The notes beneath the pieces were generated by a model. It was given only the letters and a program-made list of their open reading frames with translations. It was not told the DNA's origin and did not search any database. Position numbers and translations under genes: made by a program. From the NCBI RefSeq assembly GCF_014635305.1, contig NZ_BMCS01000003.1, positions 620,001 through 684,000 on the forward strand: a stretch of DNA of 64,000 bases, read 5' to 3'. This DNA comes from Williamsia phyllosphaerae (GTDB lineage: Bacteria > Actinomycetota > Actinomycetes > Mycobacteriales > Mycobacteriaceae). Of the stretch, positions 1 through 9,800 are shown in pieces. Numbering within the stretch: the first letter of the stretch is position 1; the number at the start of each line of letters is the position of its first letter.

Positions 1-26
1 CACCGGGCGGCAGGCATAGTGGTGTC

Positions 27-1445
27 ATGGCTGACGACACCCCCACGGTCTTCGTTCTCTTCGGATCGACCGGAGACCTCGCGAAGCGAATGGTCTTGCC
101 CGCGTTCTTCGAACTCGCACACCGCGATCTCCTGCCCGCGCGCTGGCGACTGATCGGCAACGGTCGCGGGCAGCGGACCGACGACGAGTTCCGGGACCAC
201 GTCAAGGACGCGCTCGACGAATTCGGGACCGGTACCGACAACGACACCTGGAGGACCTTCGCCGAGAACCTCCGGTTCGCCGGTGGCGGCTTCACCGCCG
301 ACGACCCGGGAGCGCTGCCCGACGTCATCGACGAGGTGCGCAACGACGATGACTTCGACGGCGACGACGTCCAGCTCGTGCACTACATCGCCCTGCCGCC
401 CGCGACCTTCACCGACTACACCAGGGCGCTGGGCGAACACGGCCTCGCCGAGGGATCACGTGTGGTGTACGAGAAGCCCTTCGGCACATCGCAGAAGGCG
501 TTCGAGCAACTCGACGCGGCGGTCCACGAGGTCTTCGACGAGCAGCAGGTCTATCGGATCGACCACTTCCTCGGCAAGGAGAGCACCCAGAACCTGCACA
601 TCCTGCGTTTCGCCAACGGGATGTTCGCCGGGTTGTGGAACCGCGAGCACGTCGAGCAGGTCCAGATCGACGTTCCCGAGACGCTCGACATCGACGACCG
701 CGCCGAGTTCTACGACGCCACCGGCGCCGTCCTCGACATGCTCGTCACCCACCTGTTCCAGGTCGCGGCCGAGGTCGCCATGGAACCGCCGATCAGCCTG
801 GGCGCCGATGATCTCCAGAGTGCCCGTGAATCGGTCATCGCCGCGTTCCGGCCCATCGACACCGACGAGGTCGTTCTCGGTCAGTACCGCGGATACCGCG
901 AGACCGAGGGCATCGCAGACGATTCCACCACCGACACCTACGTCGCGGCCCGCATGTGGGTGGACACCGATCGCTGGCGCGACGTGCCGTTCGTGATGCG
1001 CACCGGCAAGATGCTCGGCGCCTCCGCGCAGCGGGTGACGCTGGTGTTCCGCCGGCCCGACGACGGTCCCATCAAGCACCTGCCCGCCAACGGTGCCGCC
1101 CTGACGTTCGACCTCTCCGGCGACGGTGCGATCGACGTGACGTTGACGGTGAAGAAGCCCGGACCGGGTGAGGACCTCACCGTCGGCCACCTCGAGCTGC
1201 CGCTCGAGACCGTCGCGACGTCCGACGGTGGTGGGCTGTCCCCGTACTCACGGTTGCTCTACGACGTCCTCGACGGCGACCGATCGTTGTTCACCCGGCC
1301 CGACGGTCTCGCGCACGTGTGGGAGGTCGCGGCCCCGTTGCTCGACAACCCGCCTGCCATCGCGCCGTACGAGGCGGGATCCATGGGCCCCGGAGCGGCC
1401 GACGATCTCGCCGCACCGGTCGGGTGGTTCACCACGACGTCCTGA
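27..1445 (+). CDS. zwf: Glucose-6-phosphate 1-dehydrogenase
   Basis: This enzyme oxidises glucose 6-phosphate to 6-phosphogluconolactone, reducing NADP, at the entry to the oxidative pentose phosphate pathway in the cytosol. The nucleotide-binding motif GSTGDLAKR lies at residues 13-21. The family signature RIDHFLGKE lies at 177-185 and includes the catalytic His and substrate-binding residues. YEKPFG near residue 147 is also conserved. The length of 472 residues is close to the usual 460-510. The ATG is the first start in frame and lies near the window edge, so any upstream partner cannot be seen. It converges on cyanase, with a hairpin between the two stops. Confidence 0.96.
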   Translation: MADDTPTVFVLFGSTGDLAKRMVLPAFFELAHRDLLPARWRLIGNGRGQRTDDEFRDHVKDALDEFGTGTDNDTWRTFAENLRFAGGGFTADDPGALPDVIDEVRNDDDFDGDDVQLVHYIALPPATFTDYTRALGEHGLAEGSRVVYEKPFGTSQKAFEQLDAAVHEVFDEQQVYRIDHFLGKESTQNLHILRFANGMFAGLWNREHVEQVQIDVPETLDIDDRAEFYDATGAVLDMLVTHLFQVAAEVAMEPPISLGADDLQSARESVIAAFRPIDTDEVVLGQYRGYRETEGIADDSTTDTYVAARMWVDTDRWRDVPFVMRTGKMLGASAQRVTLVFRRPDDGPIKHLPANGAALTFDLSGDGAIDVTLTVKKPGPGEDLTVGHLELPLETVATSDGGGLSPYSRLLYDVLDGDRSLFTRPDGLAHVWEVAAPLLDNPPAIAPYEAGSMGPGAADDLAAPVGWFTTTS

Positions 1446-1461
1446 ACAGGGCTGTGCGACC

Positions 1462-1481
1462 GGGTCAGTCGGCACTGACCC
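1462..1481. terminator. Hairpin between convergent zwf and cynS
   Basis: A perfect 8-bp stem (GGGTCAGT / ACTGACCC) with a CGGC loop sits between two convergent stop codons and covers the last codons of cyanase. There is no T-run on either side, so this would be a weak or non-canonical bidirectional terminator. Its position supports the role. No transcription evidence is available. Confidence 0.45.
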
Positions 1482-1917
1482 AGTCGTAGGGCAGGAATTT
1501 GCCGTCGAGGGTGATCACGACGCGATCTCCGTTCGGGTGCGTCTTCTTGTCGATGTCGATGCTGAAGTTGATGGCGCTCATGATGCCGTCGCCGAAGTTC
1601 TCGTGGATCAGTTCCTTGAGGGCGGGGCCGTACACTGCCAGCGCCTCGTAGAGGCGGTAGATGGTCGGGTCCGACATCGCGACGTCGCGGTCGGTGCCGC
1701 GCACCGGAACCGTGCCGAGCAGCGGGATGACGCCGACGTCGAGGCCCAGTTTCTCGACCAGGATCTCCGCTTCCGGGCGGGGGATCGGGTGCTGCCCCAG
1801 CAGGGCCGCGGTCGTCCACACCACCGGCCGGTCGATCGCATCGGCGAGCTCCTGCCAGGTCAGGCCGCTGCTGATCCGGCGTTGCGCGATCAGTTCGGTG
1901 AGGTCGGTTCTGTTCAT
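1465..1917 (-). CDS. cynS: Cyanase (cyanate hydratase)
   Basis: Cyanase converts cyanate and bicarbonate to ammonia and CO2. It is a cytosolic decamer used for detoxification and nitrogen supply. The N-terminal half is the helix-turn-helix-like dimer domain. The C-terminal half carries the conserved catalytic neighbourhood: Arg and Glu in TIYRLYEAL and Ser in GIMSAINFS, followed by the family ending FLPYDWV. I chose the ATG at 1917 because AGAGGA lies five bases upstream; the next ATG at 1923 abuts that site. This gives 150 residues against about 156 in E. coli. No cynT carbonic anhydrase is adjacent. Confidence 0.95.
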   Translation of the reverse strand: MNRTDLTELIAQRRISSGLTWQELADAIDRPVVWTTAALLGQHPIPRPEAEILVEKLGLDVGVIPLLGTVPVRGTDRDVAMSDPTIYRLYEALAVYGPALKELIHENFGDGIMSAINFSIDIDKKTHPNGDRVVITLDGKFLPYDWVSAD

Positions 1918-2011
1918 CGGCATCCTCTGGTCGTTGCGGTAGCGGTGCCTCACCAGATCTACCTGACGGCGCCGTGGCGCGCGCGTCGGACTCAGTAGCT
2001 ACGCTCACGAC

Positions 2012-2929
2012 ATGTCCGACACGTACTTCCTCGATCCGAACATCGGGCGGAGCAGCAGCGTCGGTTCATTTCGCAGCGCGGTCGGCTTCGGGCGGTTCGC
2101 CGCCGCCTACCGCGACGGGATGTCGCTGCTGCCCCGCCCGGACGACGTCGTCGCAATTCCGACATCGTTCGGGCGTGTTCGCGCTTATCGATGGGGCACA
2201 CGCGGCGGCGAGCCGCTCGTGCTGCTGGCCGGCCGCCAGTCGTCGACACCGTTGTGGCGGGCCAACATCGAACCGCTTCTCGGTTCGCGTGACGTCTGGT
2301 CCATCGACTCGATCGGCGAGCCCGGTGCGAGCACCCAGACCGCGCCGCTCACCGACACCGAGGATCAGGTGGCGTGGGTCGACGAGGCGCTCGCCGGACT
2401 GACGTCTGATCGCGTACATCTGATGGGGGTCAGTATCGGTGGTTGGCTGACCGCACAGTGCGCGATCCACAGGCCCGGTCGCCTCGCATCGGCCATCCTG
2501 CTCGATCCCGCGAACACCTTCGCGCCGTTGACCGCGAAGATGATCGCGGTGTCGATGGGCTCCGTCCTGCCCGGTCTCCCACAGAGGCTGCGACACAAGC
2601 TACTCGGCATGACCGCGGGCGGCGCATCGGTGTCCGACCAGGTACCGGAGGGGCGACTCATCGCGTCGGGGATGCGGGACTTCGCGCAATCCGTTCCGCA
2701 ACCGGCACGCCCGTCGGCCGCCGAGCTCGCGGCGATCTCGCTCCCCGTTCTCACGATCATCGCGGGCGCGAGCATCGTGCACGACCCGCGTCGCGCGGCA
2801 GCCGCAGCGCGGTCCATACCCGGCGCCGAGGTCGAATTGTGGCCGGGAGCAACGCATGCGATCAACGGTGAACGTCCCGACGAGATCGCCGAACGCGTGA
2901 CCCGGTTCATCGCCGAGCAGATGAACTGA
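2012..2929 (+). CDS. Alpha/beta hydrolase
   Basis: This is a cytosolic alpha/beta-hydrolase-fold enzyme of about 305 residues with unknown substrate. The nucleophile elbow GVSIGG places the catalytic Ser at residue 141. The C-terminal GATHAINGERP supplies the catalytic His at 282, and the fold's core strands are recognisable around LVLLAG and VWSIDSIGEPG. There is no signal peptide. It converges on the GH15 gene with seven bases between the stops, and a short CTGACC/GGTCAG inverted repeat spans the junction. It is more likely an esterase or lactonase than a peptidase, but nothing fixes the substrate. Confidence 0.85.
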   Translation: MSDTYFLDPNIGRSSSVGSFRSAVGFGRFAAAYRDGMSLLPRPDDVVAIPTSFGRVRAYRWGTRGGEPLVLLAGRQSSTPLWRANIEPLLGSRDVWSIDSIGEPGASTQTAPLTDTEDQVAWVDEALAGLTSDRVHLMGVSIGGWLTAQCAIHRPGRLASAILLDPANTFAPLTAKMIAVSMGSVLPGLPQRLRHKLLGMTAGGASVSDQVPEGRLIASGMRDFAQSVPQPARPSAAELAAISLPVLTIIAGASIVHDPRRAAAAARSIPGAEVELWPGATHAINGERPDEIAERVTRFIAEQMN

Positions 2930-2935
2930 CCTCGG

Positions 2936-4795
2936 TCAGGCGCCGAGTTCGCGATCCAGGTTGAACGCGGCGGAGATCAGCGCCAGGTGCGTGAAGGCCT
3001 GGGGGAAGTTGCCGAGCTGTTCGCCGGTCAGACCGACCTGCTCGGCGTAGAGACCCAGATGGTTGGCGTGGGTGAACATCTTCTCCAACGCCAGCCGCGC
3101 GTCGGCTCGTCGCCCGACGCGCGTCAACGCCTCGACGTACCAGAACGAGCACAGCGAGAAGGTGCCCTCGGTGCCGCTGAGTCCGTCGTCGTGGTCACTG
3201 GAGTCATACCGGAAAACCAAAGAGTCGCTGACCAACTGGCCCTCGATGGCGTCCAGGGTCGACAGGAACCGGGGGTCGGTGGGGGACAGCAGCTTCACCG
3301 CCGGGATCAGCAGCAGCGACGCGTCGAGGTGATCGGACTCGAAGGTCTGGGTGAACGCCTCACGCTTGTCGCTCCAGCCCTTGTCCATGATCTGGTGGAA
3401 GATCTCGTCGCGTGTCGCCATCCAGGTTCCGACGTCGCCGGGCAGTCCGCGTTGCCTGCTCATCCGGATCATCCGCTCGAAGGCAACCCAGCACATCAGG
3501 CGGGAGTAGACGAAGTTCTGGGACTCCGAGCGCACCTCCCAGATGCTCTCGTCGGACTGATCCCAGTTGTCGACCAGCCAGGACATGACCTCGCACAATT
3601 GATTCCACGAGTTGTAGGAGATACCCGCGCCGTACTTGTTGAACAGGTAGACCGAGTCGATCAGTTCTCCGTAGATGTCGAGCTGCAGTTGATTGGTGGC
3701 GCCGTTGCCCACGTTGACCGGCTTCGATCCCCGATACCCCTCCCAGTGCTCCAGCGAGTGCTCATCGGGCGGGGTCTCACCGTCGATCGTGTACATCAGG
3801 CGCAGCGGGCGGCCGTCCTCGTCGCCTCCGTCGCTGAACCGGTCGGTGAGCCAGCTCATGAAAGCCGCGGCCTCGTCGTTGAATCCCAGACGCAGCAACC
3901 CGTAGAGGGAGAAAGCCGCGTCGCGGATCCACACATACCGGTAGTCCCAGTTGCGCTCGCCGCCGATCTCCTCGGGGAGCGCCGTGGTGACCGACGCGAC
4001 GATGGCCCCGGTGGGCTCGTGCGTCATCAACTTCAACGCGAGCGCCGAGCGGTGCACCATCTCGCGCCAGCGCCCCTTGTAGTTCGACTGCGCGAGCCAT
4101 GACTGCCAGAACCGCACCGTCGCATGGACGATGTGCCCGGATGCGTCCGAATCGACCTCGTCGTCCGGTATCTCGTCGACCCCGAGTGAGAACGTGGCCG
4201 TCTCGCCGACCCCGAGTTGCACCGTCGCGGTCACGGTGTCGTCGTCGGCGACCTCCAGTGGGACGTCGGCGGCGAGGTGCAGCGTGAGGTCACCGCCGGA
4301 CAGGGTCACCCGACGGTCGCCGTCCGCCTCGACGGTGCGTTCGGCGCGGCCGTAGTCGAACTGCGGATCGAGGCGGGTCGACATGGTCACACGTCCGCGG
4401 ACGCACTCGATGCGGCGGACGATCCGGGTGCGGTGGTCGGGATCCTTGGGCGTGGTCAGTGGCATCAGGTCCTGGACCTCGGCGACACCGTCCTCGCTCA
4501 TGAAGCGCGTGACGAGGACGTTCGAGTCCGGGAGGTAGAACTGCTTCGTCGACACCAGCCCGTCGACCATCGCGACGTCCCACGAACCACCCTTCCCGGA
4601 GTCGAGCAGCGCACCGAACACGCTGGGGGAGTCGAAGCGGGGGCAGCAGAACCAGTCGATCCGACCGTTCATGCCGACCAGTGCGGCCGTCCGGAGGTCG
4701 CCGATGACGCCGTGGTCGGCGATGGGGAGATATCCGTCGGTCGAGTCGTCGGTGGTCGGGGTCGTGGTGGCGTCGTTGCGGGTCACACTCCCCAT
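2936..4795 (-). CDS. Glycoside hydrolase family 15 (trehalase-type)
   Basis: This is a GH15 (alpha/alpha)6-barrel hydrolase of 619 residues. Actinobacterial GH15 proteins of this length include the mycobacterial trehalase, which splits trehalose into two glucoses, so trehalase is the favoured activity and glucoamylase the alternative. The N-terminus has the hallmark GMNGRIDWFCCPRFDSPSVF. The middle has ERNWDYRYVWIRDAAF. The C-terminus has the HLGLYAEQVG region that holds a catalytic Glu. There is no signal peptide, so it probably acts on intracellular sugar. The ribosome site before the ATG is poor, and the GTG at VTRNDA is a possible alternative. Confidence 0.9.
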   Translation of the reverse strand: MGSVTRNDATTTPTTDDSTDGYLPIADHGVIGDLRTAALVGMNGRIDWFCCPRFDSPSVFGALLDSGKGGSWDVAMVDGLVSTKQFYLPDSNVLVTRFMSEDGVAEVQDLMPLTTPKDPDHRTRIVRRIECVRGRVTMSTRLDPQFDYGRAERTVEADGDRRVTLSGGDLTLHLAADVPLEVADDDTVTATVQLGVGETATFSLGVDEIPDDEVDSDASGHIVHATVRFWQSWLAQSNYKGRWREMVHRSALALKLMTHEPTGAIVASVTTALPEEIGGERNWDYRYVWIRDAAFSLYGLLRLGFNDEAAAFMSWLTDRFSDGGDEDGRPLRLMYTIDGETPPDEHSLEHWEGYRGSKPVNVGNGATNQLQLDIYGELIDSVYLFNKYGAGISYNSWNQLCEVMSWLVDNWDQSDESIWEVRSESQNFVYSRLMCWVAFERMIRMSRQRGLPGDVGTWMATRDEIFHQIMDKGWSDKREAFTQTFESDHLDASLLLIPAVKLLSPTDPRFLSTLDAIEGQLVSDSLVFRYDSSDHDDGLSGTEGTFSLCSFWYVEALTRVGRRADARLALEKMFTHANHLGLYAEQVGLTGEQLGNFPQAFTHLALISAAFNLDRELGA

Positions 4796-4823
4796 ACTGA
4801 CAGTCGGTCGCGGATCGCCCGGT

Positions 4824-5315
4824 CTACAGACCCGATCGGCGGCGCGAGTCGATCACACCGGTGTCGAAACCGGCGAGGTGGAGCCCGCCGTGGAACCGTG
4901 CGTGTTCGATCTTGATGCAGCGGTCCATGACGACCGTCAGCCCCGCCTCCTCGGCCCTGCGCGCAACGTCCTCGTGCCACAGTCCCAGCTGCAGCCAGAT
5001 GGCCCGGGCACCGACCGCGATGGTCTCGTCCAGCACCGAGGGCAGGTCGTCGTGTCGACGGAACACGTCGACCAGGTCGGGGGTCTCGGGCAGATCGGCG
5101 AGGGTCGGGTAGACCGGCGTGCCGTCGACGTTGTCGATGGTCGGGTTCACCAGATAGATGGTGTAGTCCGAGGTCGACGACAGGTAGCGGTTGACGAAGT
5201 AGCTCGCCCTCGCCGGGTTGGCCGAGGCTCCGACGATCGCTATCGACCTGGTGTCGAGCAACAGTTCGCGTCGGCCTTGCGCCGAGGGACCCTGCCAGTT
5301 GCGCTGCGCGGTCAC
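4824..5315 (-). CDS. CoA-binding (YccU-like) protein
   Basis: This small cytosolic Rossmann protein of 163 residues belongs to the CoA_binding_2 family. The nucleotide-binding start SIAIVGASANPARAS, the middle DVFRRHDDLP and the conserved end VVMDRCIKIEH are all present. The function of the family is not established. It starts with a GTG that overlaps the metY stop codon in GTGA, so the two genes are almost certainly co-transcribed and translationally coupled. The coupling hints at a role in sulfur amino acid metabolism or in sensing an acyl-CoA or nucleotide, but this is inference. Confidence 0.88.
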   Translation of the reverse strand: MTAQRNWQGPSAQGRRELLLDTRSIAIVGASANPARASYFVNRYLSSTSDYTIYLVNPTIDNVDGTPVYPTLADLPETPDLVDVFRRHDDLPSVLDETIAVGARAIWLQLGLWHEDVARRAEEAGLTVVMDRCIKIEHARFHGGLHLAGFDTGVIDSRRRSGL

Positions 5316-6616
5316 GCGTCGACCCCCGACTGCGAGGTCGCCTGCGTCAGGGCCTGATCGAGATCCCAGATGATGTCGGCCGGGTCCTCGATGCCGACGC
5401 TGATACGGATCAGTTCGGGACCTACCCCGGCTCCCTCGAGCTGGGCGTCGGTGAGCTGACGATGTGTGGTGCTCGCCGGGTGGATGACCAGGGTGCGGAC
5501 ATCGCCGATGTTGGCGACGTGGCTGGCGAGCCGCACACTCTCGACGAACTTCTGACCGGCGACGCGGCCACCCTCGATGCCGAACGCGAAGACCGCGCCC
5601 GGTCCGGCGGGGAGGTACTTCGCGGCGCGTTCGGCGTGCGGGTGGTCCGGCAGACCGGCCCAGCGCACGTAGGAGACGCGAGGATCGGCGTCGAGCCATT
5701 GCGCGACGGCGCGGGTGTTCGCGATGTGTGCGTCCATCCGCTGGGGGAGTGTCTCGATGCCCTGGATCAGCTGGAACGCCGAGGTGGGCGCGAGGCTCGC
5801 TCCGAGGTCGCGGACCTGCTCGCTGCGGACCTTGGTCAGGAACCCGTACTCGCCGAAGTTGCCCCACCAGCTCAGCCCGCCGTACGCCGCGACCGGGTCG
5901 GTCATGGCGGGGAAACGCCCGGAGCCCCAGTCGAAGCGGCCGGACTCGATGATGACCCCGCCGAGGGTGGTGCCGTGACCGCCGAGGAACTTGGTGGCCG
6001 AGTGCACGACGATGTCGGCACCGAACTCCAGTGGGCGGCACAGCCAGGGTGTCGCCATGGTGGAGTCGACGACCAGCGGTAGCCCGTGGTCGTGGGCGAC
6101 GCCGGCCAGCCCTTCGAGGTCGGCGATCTCACCGGACGGGTTGCTGATCACCTCGGCGTAGATCAGCTTCGTCGATTCGGTGATGGCCGCGGCGTAGTCG
6201 GCCGGGTCGGTGCCGACCACGAACGTGGTGTCGACGCCGAACCGGCGCAGGGTGACGTCGAGCTGGGTGACGGTGCCGCCGTAGAGGCCGGCCGCGGCGA
6301 CGATGTGGTCGCCCGCGCCCGCCAGGGTCGCGAAGACCGCGAACTCCGCCGACAGGCCGCTCGCGGTGGCCACCGCTCCGATACCGCCCTCGAGGCTGGC
6401 CATCCGCTCCTCGAACGCGGCGACGGTGGGATTGCCGATGCGGCTGTAGATGTTGCCGTACTTCTGCAGGGCGAAAAGATCGCCCGCGTCGGCGGCATCG
6501 GCGAAGACATAACTCGCCGTCTGATAGATCGGGACGGCGCGCGCACCTGTGTGCGGATCGGGTCGGGCACCTGCGTGAATCGCTTTCGTGCGCAACCCGA
6601 ATTCGTGTTCGGTCAC
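5312..6616 (-). CDS. metY: O-acetylhomoserine sulfhydrylase
   Basis: This PLP-dependent enzyme makes homocysteine from O-acetylhomoserine and sulfide, giving direct sulfhydrylation for methionine. At 434 residues it has the longer length typical of MetY rather than MetB/MetZ (about 390). The N-terminal FGLRTKAIHAG and PIYQTASYVF are typical. The Schiff-base lysine lies in HSATKFLGGHGTTLGG, and the C-terminal GIEDPADIIWDL is the family end motif. Translation starts at a GTG with little Shine-Dalgarno sequence, so the message may have a very short leader. No SAM riboswitch was recognised in the divergent gap upstream. Confidence 0.93.
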   Translation of the reverse strand: MTEHEFGLRTKAIHAGARPDPHTGARAVPIYQTASYVFADAADAGDLFALQKYGNIYSRIGNPTVAAFEERMASLEGGIGAVATASGLSAEFAVFATLAGAGDHIVAAAGLYGGTVTQLDVTLRRFGVDTTFVVGTDPADYAAAITESTKLIYAEVISNPSGEIADLEGLAGVAHDHGLPLVVDSTMATPWLCRPLEFGADIVVHSATKFLGGHGTTLGGVIIESGRFDWGSGRFPAMTDPVAAYGGLSWWGNFGEYGFLTKVRSEQVRDLGASLAPTSAFQLIQGIETLPQRMDAHIANTRAVAQWLDADPRVSYVRWAGLPDHPHAERAAKYLPAGPGAVFAFGIEGGRVAGQKFVESVRLASHVANIGDVRTLVIHPASTTHRQLTDAQLEGAGVGPELIRISVGIEDPADIIWDLDQALTQATSQSGVDA

Positions 6617-6808
6617 CCACGCGAGACTATCTGATCTCGAGGCAGGCGTGGACAGGCGTGGGTGCGTCGACGCCGTCGTCGCGTTCTCTCCGGTTCGAAG
6701 TGTCCCGACCGGGTCTCACGACGTGCGACACCCTTCGGTGAGCAGATCGTCACGTCGGACACACAGTCGTGTAATCGCACAGATCCGCGGGCCCGACACA
6801 GTGGGGCC

Positions 6809-9800
6809 ATGGTCAGATCGGTGTGCGCGTACTGCGGCGTTGGCTGCGGCATGCTGCTGCAGATCGGGTCGGCGCCGTCCGGCGCGCCGAGCATCACCAG
6901 GACGGTCGGCGACCGGGATCACCCGAGCAACTTCGGCCGACTGTGCACCAAGGGCAGCACCACCGCGGACATGCTGGCGGCACCGGGCCGACTCGACTCG
7001 GCTCGCACCCGCACCGACCGCGCCGCGCCCCTCGAGCGGGCCGACACCGCCGCCACGATCCGCGCGACCGCCGGGCGTCTGCGCGCCATCATCGACGAAC
7101 ACGGTCCCGACGCCGTCGCGCTCTACGTCTCCGGTCAGATGTCGATGGAGGCGCAGTACCTGGCCAACAAACTCGCCAAGGGTTTCATCGGGACCAACCA
7201 GATCGAGTCGAACTCGCGACTGTGCATGGCGAGCGCGGGGACCGGTTACAAGCAATCGCTCGGGGCGGACGGGCCTCCCGGGTCCTACGAGGACTTCGAC
7301 CAAGCCGACGTCTTCTTCGTGACCGGCGCCAACATGGCCGACTGTCATCCGATCCTGCATCTACGGATGCTCGACCGCGTGCGACAGGGCGCCAAGCTCA
7401 TCGTCGTCGATCCCCGCCGCACCGCCACCGCCGACAAAGCGGACCTGTTCCTGCAGATCGCCCCCGGCACCGACCTGTGGCTGATGAACGGGATCCTGCA
7501 TCTGCTCGTGGCGCACGATCACATCGACCGCGCATTCATCGGCGAGTTCACCGATGGTTGGGACGAGATGGCGGCGTTCCTCGACGACTACGGCCCGGCC
7601 GAGGTCAGCGCCGCGTGCGGGATCGCCGAAGCCGATCTACGCACTGCCGCGCGATGGATCGGCGAGGCCGACGACTGGATGAGCTGCTGGACGATGGGAC
7701 TGAACCAGTCCACACACGGCACCTGGAACACCAACGCCCTGTGCAACCTGCATCTCGCCACCGGCGCGATCTGCCGCACCGGTAGCGGGCCGTTCTCGCT
7801 CACCGGGCAGCCGAACGCGATGGGTGGTCGCGAGATGGGATACATGGGCCCGGGACTGCCCGGGCAGCGCGCGGCCACCGTCGACGCCGATCGCGCCTTC
7901 GTCGAGCAGCAGTGGGGGGTGGCGCCGGGAACGATCCGCACCGAGGTCGGGGGCGGGACCATCGACATGTTCACCCGGATGGCCGACGGTCAGATCAGGG
8001 CGTGCTGGATCATCTGCACCAATCCCGTTGCCAGCGTTGCCAATCGCTCCACCGTCATCGCCGGCCTGGAACGGGCCGAGTTGGTGATCACCCAGGACGC
8101 GTTCACCGACACCGAGACAAATGCCTTCGCCGACGTCGTACTGCCCGCCGCGCTGTGGACCGAGTTCGACGGTGTGATGGTCAACTCGGAGCGCACGGTG
8201 ACGTTGTGCCAACCGGCGGTCGACGCCCCCGGCGAAGCCCTGCCGGACTGGGAGATCATCGCCACGATGGCCCGCGAACTCGGGTACACCGACGCGTTCG
8301 ACTACTCCTGCGCCGAGGAGATCTTCACCGAGATCACCGGGTTCGCCAATCCCCGCACCGGATACGATCTGCGCGGCATCACCTATGAACGGTTGCGGCA
8401 GAACGCGATCCAGTGGCCGTGCCCACCGGGTTCGGAGACCACCCGGCATCCGATCCGCTACCTCAACGACGGTGTGAGCCAGACCCTGAGGGTCGCCGAC
8501 GACGGCACCACGCCGCGGTTGTCGTTCCCCACCCCGAGCGGACGCGCCCAGTTCCTCGCACGACCGGCCATGACCCCTGCCGAGATGCCCGACGACGACT
8601 TCCCGTTCGTGCTGAACACCGGCCGACTCCCGCACCAGTGGCACACGATGACCAAGACCGGGAAGGTCACGAAACTCAATCGACTCAACCCCGGGCCGTT
8701 CGTCGAGATGCACCCCGACGACGCCGCCGAACGCGGCATCGCGGCCGGCGATCCGGTGGAGGTCGCCTCTCGTCGGGGGCGCGCCGTGGTGCCCGCCCAG
8801 ATCAGCGATCGCGTCCGACGCGGCAACTGCTTCGCCCCGTTCCACTGGAACGACGTGTTCGGTGCCGACCTCGCCATCAACGCCGTGACCTCCGACGCGA
8901 TCGATCCGGACTCGCAACAGCCGGGGTTCAAGGCGTGTGCCGTGCGGTTGGTGCGCGCCGCGACCGCAGGCGTGGACTCCGACTCCGACATCCATTCCGG
9001 TGCACCGCCCGCTCGGACCGAGACGCCCGACCGGGTCGACGCACTCGCCGGCGCGTTGGGGGTGAGCACCGGGGCGGTGGAGCTGACCGCAACCGAACAG
9101 CACTGGGTCGCCGGGCTCGTCACCGGTCTGCGCGCAGCGGCTGCCGAGGGGATCACCGGCATCCCGACCGCGCCCACCTCCGCACCCCTGCGCCCCGAGG
9201 CGCGCGCCTGGGTCGACGGGGTCCTCGCCGGGATGTTCGCACGTGCCGACCTCGCCCGTGTCGACGGTGCCGCGCCCGCCATCGGAGACGAGTCAGACAC
9301 CCCCACCCGCACCGCGGTGGTCCTGTGCGCGTCGCAGACCGGCACCGCGGAGGAGTTCGCCGAGGCAGCCGCCGACCGTCTCCGGACCACCGGCGTCGGG
9401 GTGTCGATGCACACGATGGACGAGTTCCCGGTGGCCGAGCTCGCCGAACACGATGCCGCACTTCTGATCACGAGTACCACCGGCGACGGCGACGCCCCCG
9501 ACAACGGCGGCGGGTTCTGGGAACAGGTCAGCTCATCGGACGCCCCACCCCTGACCGGCGTGCGGTTCTCGGTGTTGGCGTTCGGCGACTCGAACTACGC
9601 CGACTTCTGCGGACACGGCCGCAAGCTCGACGAGCGCATGGCCGAACTCGGCGCCGACCGCATCATCGAGCGCGCAGATTGCGAGCCGGACTACGAGGAG
9701 ACCGCGAACGCCTGGCTCGACTCGGTGAGCGCGCATCTCGGTGACGGCCCGGTCGGCACGCCGGCCGACCGCCCCGTCGGGGCCACCACCCGGCTCGTCG

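Noticed and set aside
456..1190. Long open frame opposite zwf
   Set aside because: It lies entirely antisense to a strongly recognised gene and has a composition typical of a high-GC shadow frame.
6617..6808. Possible SAM riboswitch upstream of metY
   Set aside because: The gap has short GGCGTGG repeats and a 5-bp inverted repeat only; no SAM riboswitch core was recognised.
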